A stretch of 64,000 nucleotides of DNA from Hymenolepis diminuta (Eukaryota > Platyhelminthes > Cestoda > Cyclophyllidea > Hymenolepididae), in contig CAADRB010000022.1 of the NCBI GenBank assembly GCA_900708905.1, forward strand, positions 1,611,442 through 1,675,441, read 5' to 3'. This document shows, in pieces, positions 38,953 through 53,900 of this stretch. Both the position numbers and the translations under genes were made by a program. Each line of letters begins with the position of its first letter. The first letter of the stretch is position 1. The notes beneath the pieces are model-generated. The model worked only from the letters and a program-made list of their open reading frames with translations. It was not told the origin of the DNA and did no database searches.

Positions 38953-41900
38953 CTACAAGAAGAAAAGGACAAATATAAATTTGAACTGAATAACGGTTTC
39001 AAAATAAACCCCACATTCCACCAATTCAAACCTACGCCTACAAATTTGACTTTATAAATAAATAAACAAACTCAGCTGCTTCCAACAAACCACTCCAAAA
39101 TTCCAATTTGGAATTTAGATTTGACAAAAATCAAAGTTAGATGATACCTGACTCGAGATCGGATCTTAGGGTTAATGTCAACGCGTGCATTGAGAACAAG
39201 TGGCTCCATTGTCTCAGCAAGGGTTGCATCTGACGGTGTAATAGTGAGAGTATATCTGCCAGCATCTGTTGCCATTGCTTGGTCAATAGTCAGACACATT
39301 TCACCACTCAGATTGCGAGTGATGCGTCGACGACCATCGAAAGTTAGTGTTCGACCGGCCTTTGTCCAGGTAGCTAAAATGATTTAAAGAAACACTTAAA
39401 AATAGGTCGAGCTTTCACGTGTAATCACGAGATAAACGTAAGTTAACTTACGAATTAAATGAGTGTCTGATTTGACAACACAGAATAATCGTAATTCTTC
39501 GCCTTCAGTGATCTCAATGACTTTAGGAAGATTTGTAACGACCTCGATCTTACCAGATGGCGCCACAGTTTGTGGTTTCGATGGCTGTGGTGGAAGTTTA
39601 TCTGTATCAAGAGTTGATCCAGCAGCAGATGACATTGCTTTTTTCTGTTGAATACCACTACCATCTACGTAGATCAGACAGGCACATCGATCACGTCCGA
39701 CTGAGTTATGTGCAACACAGGAGTACAAACCAGCATCGTCTTTTTCGACAACTGGAATTGTCAACGTTGCACGGCCTGTTGTTGCAGAAGTGGCGAAGAT
39801 ATACCGAGGATGTGATTCTGGTCTGACATCAAGACCATCCTTCTCCCTAAAAATAAAAAAAAATTCACCATATTTGAAGAGTTCCACTTCATAGTAGATT
39901 GGAGGAAGAAAAAAAGGTACCATTTGAATTCAGGGCTTGGGAAGCCCTCAGCAATGACTTCAAATATGGCTTTCTGTCCTGATATAAGATAGCGATCTAC
40001 AAGTTGTCTTGTGAAAATGGGCACTCGGAAAGTATCTTCTCGTGCCTTCTCCAAATGGCATGAAGAACGCGCCTCGCCTGCACTATTATAGGCAATAACT
40101 GTGTACTTGCCAAGTTCAGTATTCGTACACTTTTCAATGCGAAGTTCAACATTTCCGTTCAAGTTCTGAAAATGAAAATAAACATTTAAATATTACTGTT
40201 TTTAAGGCAGAGCGTAATAGTAATGGGAGAGATTAGATATACCTTGGTCTGATATGGTGATAGTGCTGAGTCTGTATTGATTGGAATATCATCTTTTTCC
40301 CAAACAATGTTAGCTGGTGGAGTGGCCATGACAGATGCCGAGAGACGTACAGAGTCGCCGAGAGCAACCACACGCGACTTTAGACGTTGGACAAATTCCG
40401 GGGGATGGCTTCTTGCCACAGACATTCTGACCTCTGAACCGCGTCGTGCAACTGAAATAATGGATCCGCCTGTAAGAATAAATTAAATTTAAAACTTTAG
40501 AAAATAGCATCAAATAGAGAGTGAATTATCAGTTTACCTCTGACGATGACGGTAGCCTCGGAAATAGCCGTTCCAGATAAACTGGTTGCGGCGCAAACAT
40601 AGGCACCGCTGTCTTCATACAGACAATTCGTGATGATAAGACGGCAAGTAAGATGGTTCGTGCTATTAGTCTCGGTGACAGTGGTGCTGAAACGTCCACC
40701 AACAATCAGCATTCTACCATCCTTAAACCAGCGGATTTGTGGCTCTGGGAATCCTTCCACTTCTGCTTCAAGAGTAATGGTATCACCCATAAATGCAGAA
40801 ACGTTCGAGACACCAGTAACAAATCGTGGGATTGATGAACCAGTTGAGCGTTCAGCTAAACACAAATCCCCGATTATAAACGTGCTCAGGTTATCAAATA
40901 CATAAAAATAGTTTAGTGCAAACTTACGCAGAATGTTGACCACTGCAGAGCAACTATCAGAACCATTTTTGTTGAATACACTGACTGTGTAAGTACCGGC
41001 ATCTGAGGGTTTTGTGTGACGAATCTCCATTGTGCAAATGATTTCATTTGAATGGCCGAGTGCTGTGGATACAAGCTCCTCTTGAATACGACAAGTTGGG
41101 TCAGTATCAAGAGGAATTCCGTTTCGTTTCCATGTGCACTTAGGTCTAGGAATGCCACCAACTAAAAGGAAATGAAAATCATTGTTCAGTTATTGTTAGA
41201 GAAAGTTCGAATGCGGTAAGTGGAAGTAAACGAACCTCTGATTCTGAACTTAAGAGATTCACCGGCAACAACAGTATGATCAACGATAGGTCGAAGGATC
41301 TTTGCTCCAATTTCGCTTGTCATAACTGCAGTTCTTTCTCTTGGTGTTATGTGGGGTGCCGTTCCACCTAAATCAAGCAGAAACAACTAATTACGGGAAA
41401 TCACCAAATGAGGACTAAATAAAGGGTGGAGAGCAAACTTACGGTGAATCTTGAGGTTAGCTGAATCGGATATGACGCCGAATCGTCCACGGAATGTAGC
41501 CACATACGTGCCAGCGTCATAAACACTCAAGTTCCTAACAGTCAGCTTAGCTTCTCCAGTGATACGATCGAATATAGCAGAATACTTATCAGACATGCGT
41601 CGAGTAGCATGTTCAAAGTCAATGATTTTGCCATTCACAGACCACTCGACACTGACATCAGTGAGATCTAGAAGATCTCCAACAAGAGGTGGTGCCAAAA
41701 CACATTTCAGAGTAGTTTCACCGCCCTCATAGGCTTCGGAATTAATCATCGGTACAACAATCTTCGGAGCACGACCTCGTCCACGGAGGAAGACATTCAT
41801 TGCAATGCCGTCATCATAGTAGTCATGTTCCTCATCGTGTTCATCCCAACTCATGCGGCGACGCTTACGATATTCAATAATTCTTCTCTTCTTGCGAATT

Positions 41901-44900
41901 TCATGTTCCATTTCATCTACAAATTCAGTTTCATCCGACTCCATCTTTTGACTCCAGTCAATCTTGCGAAGAAGTCGTTTGTACGCGTTGTTGGTAGCAT
42001 CTTGTAAGCGTTGTACGCTCTCTGAGACGATTTCATCGACGGTTTTCCGTTCAGTCAAGATCCATGGATGTTTAAGAGCTTCTGAAACGGATGGACGAAG
42101 AGTTGGGTCAGGATTAAGGACCTTGCGTGCAAAATCCAGCAACTCCGCTGAAAGATTGAGTTTTTCTAGAGCTTCAATGTTAGGACGATGCTCGGTATCG
42201 CCAGTTAGCATTTGATAGAGCAGAACACCTGCTGACCAAACATCAGTAGCTCTTGAAATCTCTGTGTTTGGAAGAACACTTGGGGTTCGTGTGTAAGAAG
42301 AGTAGAGTTCAGGAGGAACGTAGATAGTTGATCTGAAAGTCAGTCGGACTGGCTTGTCCTCTGTCAGCTTGTAGTATTGTGGAACACCGCCTAGCACGAT
42401 TTTTTTACGCATTTTATCAGCGAAGAAGATATCAGAGGCATCGACACCACCCAAGAAGGCAACATTGCGAGAGTGCATACTTTCTAAGAGACTGAGGATC
42501 TGTTGCATAATTATAGCTGCTCTTGACTCCGTTATTGTGATTCGATTTCTAATTTGATCCCAAAGAGTCTCCGGAAGCATGTCGTCAATCACCCAAATCA
42601 AGCGTTGAGCATCAACAAAAACATCTCTTAATTCAGTCAGGTTCTGATGGTGTGTCGAAGCAAGAAGTTTGAGTTCTCTTTCGGCACGAAGACGGCGGTC
42701 TTCATCAGCTTCATGACGAATGCGTGTTGTTGGTGTGTAGACAGAGGCGCGGAAATCAGCCAAAGAAGTATATGATCTGCTGAGAGGAATATGTGAGAGA
42801 TCACCCAGATCCATGATCTTGGCAATTCTGTACCCGCCAGACTCGCGGTCTTTTATGCGATAGATGAAGGCATGCTTACTCTTTGCAAGTTCTTCGATCA
42901 CTTCATATCTATCCTCGAACTTTCTGCTACTGAATTGAATTGGAAGTTCTCGTGAATAAAGACGTCTAGATATCGTTCGATCTTCAATTTCTTCTTCCGC
43001 TGTATCTACACTTATGAATCGTGACGGTTCACTTGCTGGGCCGAGTCCTAGCATGTTCTGAAGGCGAACTCTAAATCGATATCTTTCACCAGGTTTGAGT
43101 TGAGAACCGATTACAACTTCATTCTGATTGATTGTGGTAGTACCAAGCAGACGCCAATTATCCTCAGAGTCCACTTCTTTGTCCGAAATATACTCGATTC
43201 TGTATCCAGTACCGGTAACTACATCATCAGAAGAGGGTGGTTGCCAGGTTAAGAGGAATCGAGCTGGACCATGAGGGTATATTGTTGGCGGACCGAGTTT
43301 GGCTCTCGGTTTGTCATCAACATGAAGTCGAAGGTCAAAGTAATCTCGACCGGCTTCATTCTCAATCCATATGCGATAGAGTCCCTCATCTTGCACGTGG
43401 ACTTCTGAGAGATCAAGTGTCAACCATCGACCACAATCAGAGATCTTGACAATCGCACGTCGTTCTGCTGGGAGAGCGAAATCAGCTGATATGCGTTTTG
43501 GCTTCCAGATACACTCAATCCAAGCGCGATGGACCCATCTTGAACCGTCAGTAACGTGGTAAGGCACGTCGAGTGGCAGTCGTACATTCCAATCTCCTCC
43601 ACTAATCACACGATGGTCATTCTGTCCTGTGAGGAAGACAGTTCGGCTGAATCGTACGGGAGCTAATGGGAAAAAGAGTAATTGTTAATGATGTAACGAA
43701 TGATTCCGTTAAAATTCCGGGTATTAAAATCTTACCATCAATGTGGATTCTCCAAGATTCCTCAATTTCTTCGTAGAGATTTCGAGCTTTGCAAGTGATG
43801 GTACCATCGTGAATATAGTCAATACTGTTAATGCGAAGCTCATAGACACCTGGCGCTTTAGAGATCAGCATGTAATTTGAGTCAATTTGTGGATAGATGA
43901 CAATACCGTTCAGATACCAAGACACGGTAGGCTGAGGTGAACCTTCAATCTCAATGATAATAACCAAAGTCTGCCCCAGACAACATTTAATATCACGATT
44001 AATATTAGGTTTCACAAAGCGCAGGGGCTTTCGTTCTGAAATACGAAAGAAAATAATCATATTAATTTCACTTCACTGCGCACAAATTGCTGTAAGGATT
44101 ATATTGTTTGATTTACCTTGCTCAGTTGTAATGGAGACAGGAGTTGACAACAACTTTGGATGACTATCGACTCCATCGGCGGTTGCAATGATTCGGAAGT
44201 GCCAGTCAGTCGATACGCCCCTTCTGATATCTTCACGCGAGCGCTGAGGACCAATGAATTTCTCCAAATCAGTTGAAATCAGGGTATACTCATTTCCCTT
44301 AATATCTTTTGCTACTAATCTCCAAGCATCAGTTTTGTCATACATGGAACGACCTTCGATTCTGTAGCGGATTTTGCCCGTATAGCTCTCTAGACTTTCA
44401 GGTGGAAGCCAGGTGAATCGAAGTCCGCCAAATGGAGCTGAATTGAATGTTGTTGAGAAGCTTCTTGGCATCATTAGATACTCCATTCCCTTAGGGAGGC
44501 TCGAGCCTCCCAGTTCTCCTCCACGCGTCCTTATTGGTTCAAGAAGTGTTATTTCACGCTGAACTAGTGAAGATCCGATTCCGCCATACTTATCAATAAG
44601 ACGGAATAGGTATGAGCGTCCAGGCAAGAGATCTGTTACTTCGTAACTGGTCTTCAGTCTTGAGACTGGAATACGAGCAATAGGTTCCCACAATGGCTGC
44701 ACAATGTCCTTTTTTGAATCTGGAATTAGACGCTGTTCGAGATACAGATAACTAGTTGGATGATCTGGCAATTTTGGATAATCCCACTCAAGTAATACAG
44801 AAGATGGACCAATGTGACTTGCGTATAGCCGTTTTGGAATGGGAACCTCAGCTGGTGTTGTCGGTGTAGATCTGATCGCACGTTTCAAGATCTCAGTTCG

Positions 44901-47900
44901 TGTCGGTTCAATGATTTGATCTTCAAATCGGATCCAGTCGGATTGTGGTCCATCGTCACTTCCAATGAGGTATTCATTTCCTCGAAGATTATTTGATAGT
45001 TCACTGACAAGAGTCCTGACACGAAATTGTGAGGTAGTGTCTACATCTAGAGTGCAGCTGAGATTTGGTGTTCGACTGATTTCGATCCACTGACGTCGAC
45101 CAGGAATACGTTGTTCAATAACGTAGGAAATTGGACCTGGCAATGGTGACTTTAAATCGATTGTAGGAGGACGCCAACCAAGTCGAAATTGGCCAGATGG
45201 AAGCTCTTCAATCGTTACAGGGCCACGAGGAGGTGGGACAGCAATAGGTCGTTGATAGGTGTGTAAATCATATTCATCCATCGATGGAGGGCGGAATGGA
45301 CGCAGACTCTCAACGGGTCGACCATAGACATCATCTTGGTATGGGATAACACGGAATCTGTACGACTTATCCGCGTCCAAATGACGAATCAAGAAATTAG
45401 ATATTGGTACTCCACGGTCAAGTGATGGAATTCTAGAGATTTCACGCCAGAGATGACGCCTGTCGTCAAGGGAACTTAATTCAATTATATAACCTGATGG
45501 AGGCTCCCTTGGTGGTTCCCAAGAGAGTTGTACTCCTCCTTGTGCTGCTGAGACATCCAGTAAACCACTGAGACTTGGTGGGGGCACTTAAAAGAAAGAA
45601 AATTTTGATAAAAGATACATAGATAATAGACGATTTATATATTGAATTTGAGTGTATAGGAACCTGTTTCCTTCGGAAGAGTATGCGGACCAGAGACGAG
45701 TGGTTGGCTCATTACTGTAGATGGTGCTTCTGGATAGAGTGAAGTTCGTCGACGGTATGCAGTTGGAGTTGAAGGCATTGGCTCTGAAGGTCCTTTGGAC
45801 ATGATTCTGAAGTCATATGATCTTCCAGGTTCAATTTTAGTGGTTTCCAGTGATGTCTGCCATGATGGTAGATCAGCTAGTAACTTCCAGCCACCACCTG
45901 TAGGTCGATATTCCACCACATAACCGGTGGACATTGTTGGAATATCGGTAGCTCGTCGAATGTTGGGAATGTCAGGTGGTGTCCAAGCCAGCAAGAATCC
46001 TGGACGATCTCTCAAGATGGGTGTAACTTCGAGATGTCTTGGAGGCTCTGGAGCCAATGCAAAATAAAAATTAAAACATTAAAACAAAATCTATAAACGG
46101 GAGCCTGAATTTTAGAGGAAGGGTATTTATTACCTGGTCTGGCAGCAACTTGCGGAGTTGGAATCCAGATAGGATAAGGCAGAATTGCAGGTTCACTTGG
46201 ACGCATACCACTCAGAGTAGAAACTCGGATGAAGTGGGGTTCGTCCACGGGCAGAGCATGCAGAGTTGCTTCATAGACTCCATGACCACGGTCCTCCAGT
46301 TTATGACTCACAGTACGCCATGTATTTTTATCGGGAAGCCAGCGTTCTACAACGTATCCTTCAGGTGGCGAGACACCTTTAAAGGAAGGTAAGCTCCATC
46401 TCAAAGCAATGCTTCCTGTTGGGGTCATATATGGCTCTCCTGGAGTGTCAACTCTTGCACGCACAAACTGCACATCAGTTGGAGCCCGAGGAATTGAAAT
46501 CGGTTCATAGTCAGTAAGAGGCATTGAATAAGGAGTTCGTACACGGTAGTTCCAGGAGACAATGTTGGAATCACGATAATCACCCATTCCAACTGGTCCA
46601 CGAACACCAACCCGGAATTGATAAGCTTCAGACTTTGGATGCTCGAGATCTCTAAATGTTGGTGCTGGTGGGTAGAAGGTGTAGCGTTCGTGTCCAAGAG
46701 GCAAAGTGGCCAAATGTCTCCAACCTAAATCACCAACAGGACGGTATTCCACGTTGTAGCTGTAATCGAATGGAAGGTAACGATCAGATACTGATCCTGG
46801 TGTTACTGCCGGCGGCACAAATGGAGCCCATTTGAGTTCTAGTGAAGGGGGTACACCAATTTCATAATGTTCTTGCGGTTCCAGAATTCTTGCTTGAACA
46901 GGACCGTCTGGTAATTGAAGAAGTCTTGACGATGATGCACTCGTTTTGTAGCCGGGTCTAACTCTTGCTGTCAGTGGGGCGCTGTAACCGTACTTGTTTT
47001 CCGCTCTTACCCGATACAGCAATGGCCGAATTGGAGTTTCTGTAGAGCTACTAGGTCGGAAAAGACTGACAGTTGGGATACGAACGGTTGCGGTTGTCAT
47101 AGTACCAGGAACTTTTCCAACTTCAATCCATGGAGCAGTTGAATCATCTGCTAACGTCGCCTCAATGATGTACTTCTGTGGAGTTGAAGGTGTTTCCCTA
47201 CGACGTGGTGTATATCGCTTAGGCGCTTCCCAACGTAAACTAACCATAGAATCTGGAAGTATATCTGCTCTCAAAGGACCCATTGGTGCCTCTGGTAATC
47301 GTTGTATTGGTTCCTTCTCAGCCAGTGGTACCCTACCACGAGTGGGCATAGTTATTGGTTCGGAGGTCTCCAAAGGCAATCCAGGTCCCATGGCATTAAC
47401 TGCACGCACTCGGTAGAATGACGGTTCCGCATCATGTCTTCGTAATTCAGGAAGAAGTTGTGCCGATGTTTGATCGGCAGGAACTGTCATAACGGGTAGC
47501 CACGAGGCTGTTAGGCCGTGGCGATCATATGGACGTTGTTCAATCAAGTAGTGAGTGATGGGTAGCCCACCTGTATCTTCTGGAGGACGCCAGCTCAGAT
47601 TCACAATTTCGACAGGTGTCTCATGACCCTCAATGGATTTATGTGTCAACGGAGTACCAGGGAAGGTCGAAAGTCGATAGAGAAGCTCATCAAAGTCACC
47701 CGTCGGTTTTCTAAGAGGCGACATTGCAGGGAGCCTCGAAGACAGTATTGGCTTGCGTTCTGCAACTAGGGGGCCTCTAGGTGCTGCAGGTATGTCTAAG
47801 AGACAAAGACATTGTTTTAAGTGGTATTTACGGTGATATTTAAAACAAAAATAGGTTATTTACTCACCATATGGTGAAATGAACTTGTACGTTTGTTCTG

Positions 47901-50900
47901 GTGTGACTTGAATAGGCTTCTTTCCAATGTCTGGATAGGCAAGCAGACGGAGTTCAAGCCTATCACCTGGATGAAGATCATGAAGGTTGAATGCAACTGG
48001 TCTCTCTCCGAGCACTGACTTTCTTGAAATATCTAGAGGTGCTGGTTTGCTAATTGATCGCCATAGACTCTCCCCAGGATATCGCACTTGTAGTTCGTAT
48101 TTGGGTACTATTCCAGGACTCAAAGCAAGTAGATCATCGATCTTGGATGGGGGAGTCCAAGTTACTTCAACGCCACCAGCAGAGATTGGTCTAATTTCTA
48201 GTTGTTTACGCTCAAAGGGAGGTTCGAGTTTCTCTGTAGGTTCACGACCTGGAAGGCGAATGGTGTCAGGAGTGCTTACAATTGGACCAATGCGTCCAGA
48301 AAGCAGAGGAGCGACACCAAGAAACATGGTAGTATCTCGAGGGAGCTCATGAAGAACAACGGTCTCCTTTGGTCGGCCCATAGGGAAGCGATCAATCTCT
48401 TGCCACTGCTGGCTTCCAAGTTCTCGGTAGAAGGCAATGTAACCCTCTGGACGCGTGGGCATGCGTTTCGCTTCTGGGAACGACCAAGAGATTTCGACTT
48501 CATCCCGAGGTGCTACGCCCAGTGCTGGGCGTGAAATTGGTCCATCAACGACCCGAGCACTGACATGGGCGGGTGTAATTGGTGTAGTGAGTTCTCTTCG
48601 AGGCAAGAAGTCTTCTTCCTTGGGCTTGGGAAGCAAGATAGTGTCCTCAAGTCTTGGAGAGAGATAAGGCTTAATTCGTGTGTAACTATCTCCAACAGCG
48701 GAAATACCAAGATGGAGCGTCTCTGGCAGTTCTCTGAGTATAGTTCTCGGAATTCTGAAGCTAGTCTCTGTAGCGTCAACTGTGCCCAGGCTTTTCCAAG
48801 TACTGCGGAATGGTTCACGGTATGAGATCTCGTATCCGCATAAATTCTGTGTAGATAGTGGTGGTTTCCATGAAATCTGGAAATCAGGAGTGAGTCTCAG
48901 CTCAGACTGTAAGTCAGGAGCCTCTGATCCTCTGCGACTCAGTGGTCTTGATGGAATAGGAGCAACCGAAATCGGACCACGAGGAGGTTCAATGGGGGCA
49001 TAGGTAACCGGTTCCCTCGCGGTCGATTTTATAGGAGAATATGGTCGAGCAACTGGTGTGTAAGTGGGTGGTCTCATATATATTGGTTCACTTACTCCAT
49101 ACTCATTTTCGGACAGCAAGCGATATTCGTAGTCCTTTGGTTCTCCAGGTAGCCAGGGCAATTTGGATCCAATCAGTGGTCTTAGTTGTCGTGATGGAAG
49201 ACTCAGATCAATATCTGCAAGAACAGTGATTGCTGGAGGTATAGTTCCAAATGAAACCTTCAAGCGGCTGCCTTCTGGGATTGGTCGTCTTCCTACCATC
49301 GACCACTTCTGCTGTCCAACTCTTCTAGCTTCCAGGACATAGGATCTGGGTGTTGTGAATAGATTAGACATTAGAGGCTCTTCCCAACGGAATTCCATCA
49401 TCTTGATAGCCTGTTCCGTAGCTAGATCAAGTCGTTGTTGTGAAGTCATTGGTTCGTAGACAAGGGGACCTCTTGGGGGTGCAGGAGGTGCCCTTCCACT
49501 AGGGAACAAGAGCTCTTCAGGTGGCTTACCCGGACTAAAGTACTCCTTTGCGACACCGGGTTCACTCAATCCAGCTTCGTTCTGTGCACGCACTCGAAAA
49601 GTGTAGACTACATCATCCAACAAATGCGGAATAGTGATTTCAGTCACATCTTTTCGAACCTTCTTGAACGGAACCCATTGCTTGCTGCGGGAATCCCACT
49701 TTTCAATCACATATGACTCAGTTGGATAAGCACCTACTCTTGAACCTGGTCTCCATGATAAAACACCAGATTTACTTTCACGAGAGCTACCCATGATAGG
49801 CGTAAACTCAATGCCAGTAGGTGCAGGCGGACGTCGCAACTGATCTTCCAATGAAGGTAGTTTTGGAACAGTTGATGTCACAGGTAGTGACTCTCCCATA
49901 CGATTCACAGCGGTTATTGAGACTCGGTACTCGCTTTGTGGGTTCAGACCTTCAAGTCTATGTGTAGTTGTCTTCGGACTGATTATAAACACTTTTTGTT
50001 CTTCAGTATCGGCATTTATCAGTACAAGTTTGTAACCTGTCAACGGTAGTCCACCTGTAAAGCTTGGTGGACGCCATGATACATCGATTGGTCGTCCAGG
50101 TGTCAACGCACCACCTACAGGTGACATATCAACACCCCAGACGGAAGATGGAGCAAACTCTCCACCTGGAAGTGAAATTGGCTCCTCCAGTTGGAATGCG
50201 GGAGCAGATGGTCTTCCCTGTTCATCCCGAGGAACAACACGAACCCAAAGATCACGAGTCACTTCTTCACCAGGTCGAGGAGTCTGTGGGATATCAGTGA
50301 GAGGCACAACGTACCTTGTTTCAGTAGGTGGTACCTCGGCTAATCGTATCCATTGGCCACTGGTTGGACGCCAACGTTCAACAGTGAAACCACTCTGATC
50401 TCCAGTTCCTGACCATTCAACAGTAGCCGTCGTCTTTCCAAGATCAGTCACTTTCAAGCGTTCCAAAGGATATGGTGTTGTTGGAGCAGGACGCAGATCA
50501 AGTGGCTCCATCAATGGAGTTTCGGTGAAAAATCTTTCAAGTGGTTCTCTCTCGATTCCGGCAGATTTTGGTGTAGCGGTTGTTCGACGTATCATGTCAA
50601 GAGCGGCTTGTCGTCTTTGGAGAATAAATTCTGATACCATGGGGGTTGCGGCACCCGTTCTTGCCATTGCCAGTTCTTCGTCCGGTTCATACTCCGGTCT
50701 GATTGATCCGGTCATTGATGGCAGTGGTATCCAATCACTTGGAATTTCTCCAGTTCTCTCAATTCGTTTGGCTCGCTCAAGTGGCACTTCAAATGGCGTT
50801 GATTTTGTGGTATCTCCCATAGTCGTAATTCGAATTAATGGCGTTGGACGGGATGGAGGAAGTTCAAAGGTCAATTCACGTGGAGCTTCCTTGGGTACAT

Positions 50901-53900
50901 GTGCCACAGGCTTCCAGGTCTTACGCTTGGTATCCCAACTCTCGACGGCATAACCACGAATTGATTCCACATCTCCACTTTCAGGAGATTCCCAACGAAG
51001 TGTTGCGGGTATTCTTCCACCGGGAGTAGCTGCAGATGGAACGAATTTAGCTTCAGTGATTGGAGGTGGCACACGAGTCTCTTTAGTTGGTTCGGACGCA
51101 AGAACAAAATCACTTTGAACCCAATCACTCTTGCCTTCAGGGTAAACAGCATTGACTCTAAACTTATAGACAGACTGTAGTCGTGGAACTGTCGCTCTGT
51201 AACTATAGGCAGTACCTCCACGCTCATTAAGCATTTTGGGAATGAAATCCATCGGTACCCATTTAGATTTAATATCTTCAGTATCTATCATTTCAACACT
51301 GAATCCATTCAAGTTAGGGACTTCCGGTGATGTCCACATCACTTCTATCTTCGACGGACCTGTTTCTGTAGGCGGTGCTAGTTTAGCTGCAACTCGTTTT
51401 GGTGGTTCAAGACGTACTCTCTTCACATAGCTGTCAGTAGCAGTGAGCGGTTGTCCAATGCCATCGCTATTAATAGCGGAAACTCGGAAGAAGTACTCCG
51501 TGTTTGGTTTTATACCAGAGACAACAGTTTTTGGATTGGCGAGAACTGAAGGGCTATCTGCGACGATACTCTCTTCATTTGGATATGTTCTCCAAGTGAA
51601 ACTCCTTCCCTCACGCATTTCTAGCTTGTATCCCTTGATTGGCAACCCACCAGTGTTTGCAGGTGGTGCCCAGGCCAACTCAACTTCACCAATATCGTGA
51701 TCTCTGACATAAAGTGGTCCTCTTGGTGCTCCTGGTGGTTCTAAAATAAAGCAAGTGGCCGTTTAACAACCATGTGAAATCTAGTTTACTTCTTGTTAAT
51801 ATATATTACAGGTAATATATAATATATTACCTGTCATCTTGCGAGGATGGACATCAGCTGCTGTAACAAGAGGTTCAGAGAATCCGTTCTTGTTCTCAGC
51901 AACAACTTGAAACTCATAGGAGGTGCCTTCCATCAAGTAGGGAACCTTAAATTCAAATGCGCGTTGAAGACTGCCTGGTGTGACAGGAACGCTTCCAACT
52001 TCTTGCTTGCTTCTTCTGAACATCTCACGTTTGAAAATGGTGTATCCAGTTATTGGGACGCCACCATCACTATATGGTGCTTTCCAACTTAGAACACAGC
52101 TGTCCTGAGTAATGTCAGACACGACTAGGGGACCAACAGGTTGGCCAGGTACGGCTGAAAGAGACATAATAAAATTATTACATATATTAAGTTTAGATAA
52201 AAGAGAAAGATAGGTGTAAAGCATACTCGTGATAGCTTCCGGAGAAACAGGTTCGGTAGTAGAGACTATTTCTCCCGGTCCCATTTGATTAAGAGCGGCA
52301 ACACCAAAGTAGTAGCTCTTGTCAGGACTTAGCCCACCAACAACCAAACGATTCATGTAGTGATCAAGATCAGTTACTGGTTTCCATTCTGCATTAGGAA
52401 GACCTTCATCTTTCACATACACCCTGAATCCGTCCAGAGCAAGGTGATGCGGTACTTTTGGTCCATGATCCTTTCTGCAATCATGAGGTATTAGCCATTC
52501 AACTGTAACACTATCGGCCCCTTTTCCTACAACTCGAATCCATTCAGCCTTCGGGCGGCAGCCTAAAATAGACAAGAAGGTTATCTGTATGTATTCTACT
52601 CAGAGTGGTTAATGAGTTACATAAAAGACATACTTTCGTCTTCCGGCATTTCAAAGAGTTCAGATTCCAGGAAGGGTCCAGTGCCAGCGCGATTGATAGC
52701 TGCGACCCGGAAGTAGTATCCAGTTGAACGCTTGAGACCAGTAACTGGGGTTGAAGTTGGAAGGATAACATCAGTATCATCGCCAGATGAGGGTTCTTGC
52801 AGATGAGTAACTTTGTGCCATGCCGTCGTGTTGGCGTAGCGCATCTGAACTATGTAACTCGTCAATGGCAAACCTCCGTCATCAATCGGTTCTTTCCAGG
52901 AAAGTCGAGCAGATCCATCTGCTACGGATTCACCCTTCTGAACTTCTGAGATGTGCATTGGTCCACCGGGTGCAGAGGGTGGACTGTAGGGACTAACTGC
53001 AAGGACAGGCTTTTCCATTTCCAGTGGTTCACTTGTACCAACTGCATTTTCTGCAAAGACACGGAATTTGTAGCTTTCTCCAGGCTTCAGTCCACTTACT
53101 AAGACTGTAGTGCCCTCAGCAGCTGACTTTCTTGCAACATGGACCCAACGATCCTTTACAGGCTCCCAACGTTCCACACGATACTCTGATGGAGGTCCAT
53201 ATCCTGAAGTACCGCCAACAGGTGACGGTCCCCAATCGAGAACCATTTGACCTGCTTCAAGTGGATGTGAGACGAAAGGTGTTGTAGGTTTGCCAGGTGC
53301 TGTAGGAGGTGCGCTAGGTTTGTATGGAACTGAGTAGAGAGATTCTCCTGTCTTACCAGCCTCATTACGAGCAGATACCCGGAATGTATACGTGTCATCA
53401 GGAGTTAGTTTGGTCGCTTTAAGCTCCGTATCCTTTGTTGTACCCAACTCCTCCCACTGTCCGGTACTTGTACGGCTAGCCTCGACAATGTATGTTGAAA
53501 TTGGCGACCCACCATCGTCAAATGGTGGTCTCCATGACAATTTGGCGGTGTTATCATCAACAGGTGCAACTCGGAGTGGTTTCTCTGGTTCAGAAGGCGG
53601 TCCAATATGGCGGCTGAGTGACACAGAAGTCTCCGTGCTCAACCAGTCACCGTTACCTTGCTCGTTAACGGCACGTACTCGGAAGCGGTAAGCAATACTT
53701 TCACGAAGATCGCTTACGGGGTAACTTGTTGTAGGAGCAATTACAGTTGCCAATGGTTGCCAGCCGTCAGGCGAACCAATTTCATTTCTTTCCAAATGAT
53801 ATTTCTTGATTGGAAGTCCCCCATCATTTTCTGGCGGCTTCCAGTTCAGTACTAGTGAAGTGGTAGATTTATCAGTGCATTCCAATGGTCCCTTACAGAT

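Noticed and set aside
46994..47416. Long + strand open frame (140 residues) and several similar ones between 47 and 51 kb and at 54660-55070
   Set aside because: They lie antisense inside Fn3 exons with clear domain content and have no domain character themselves.
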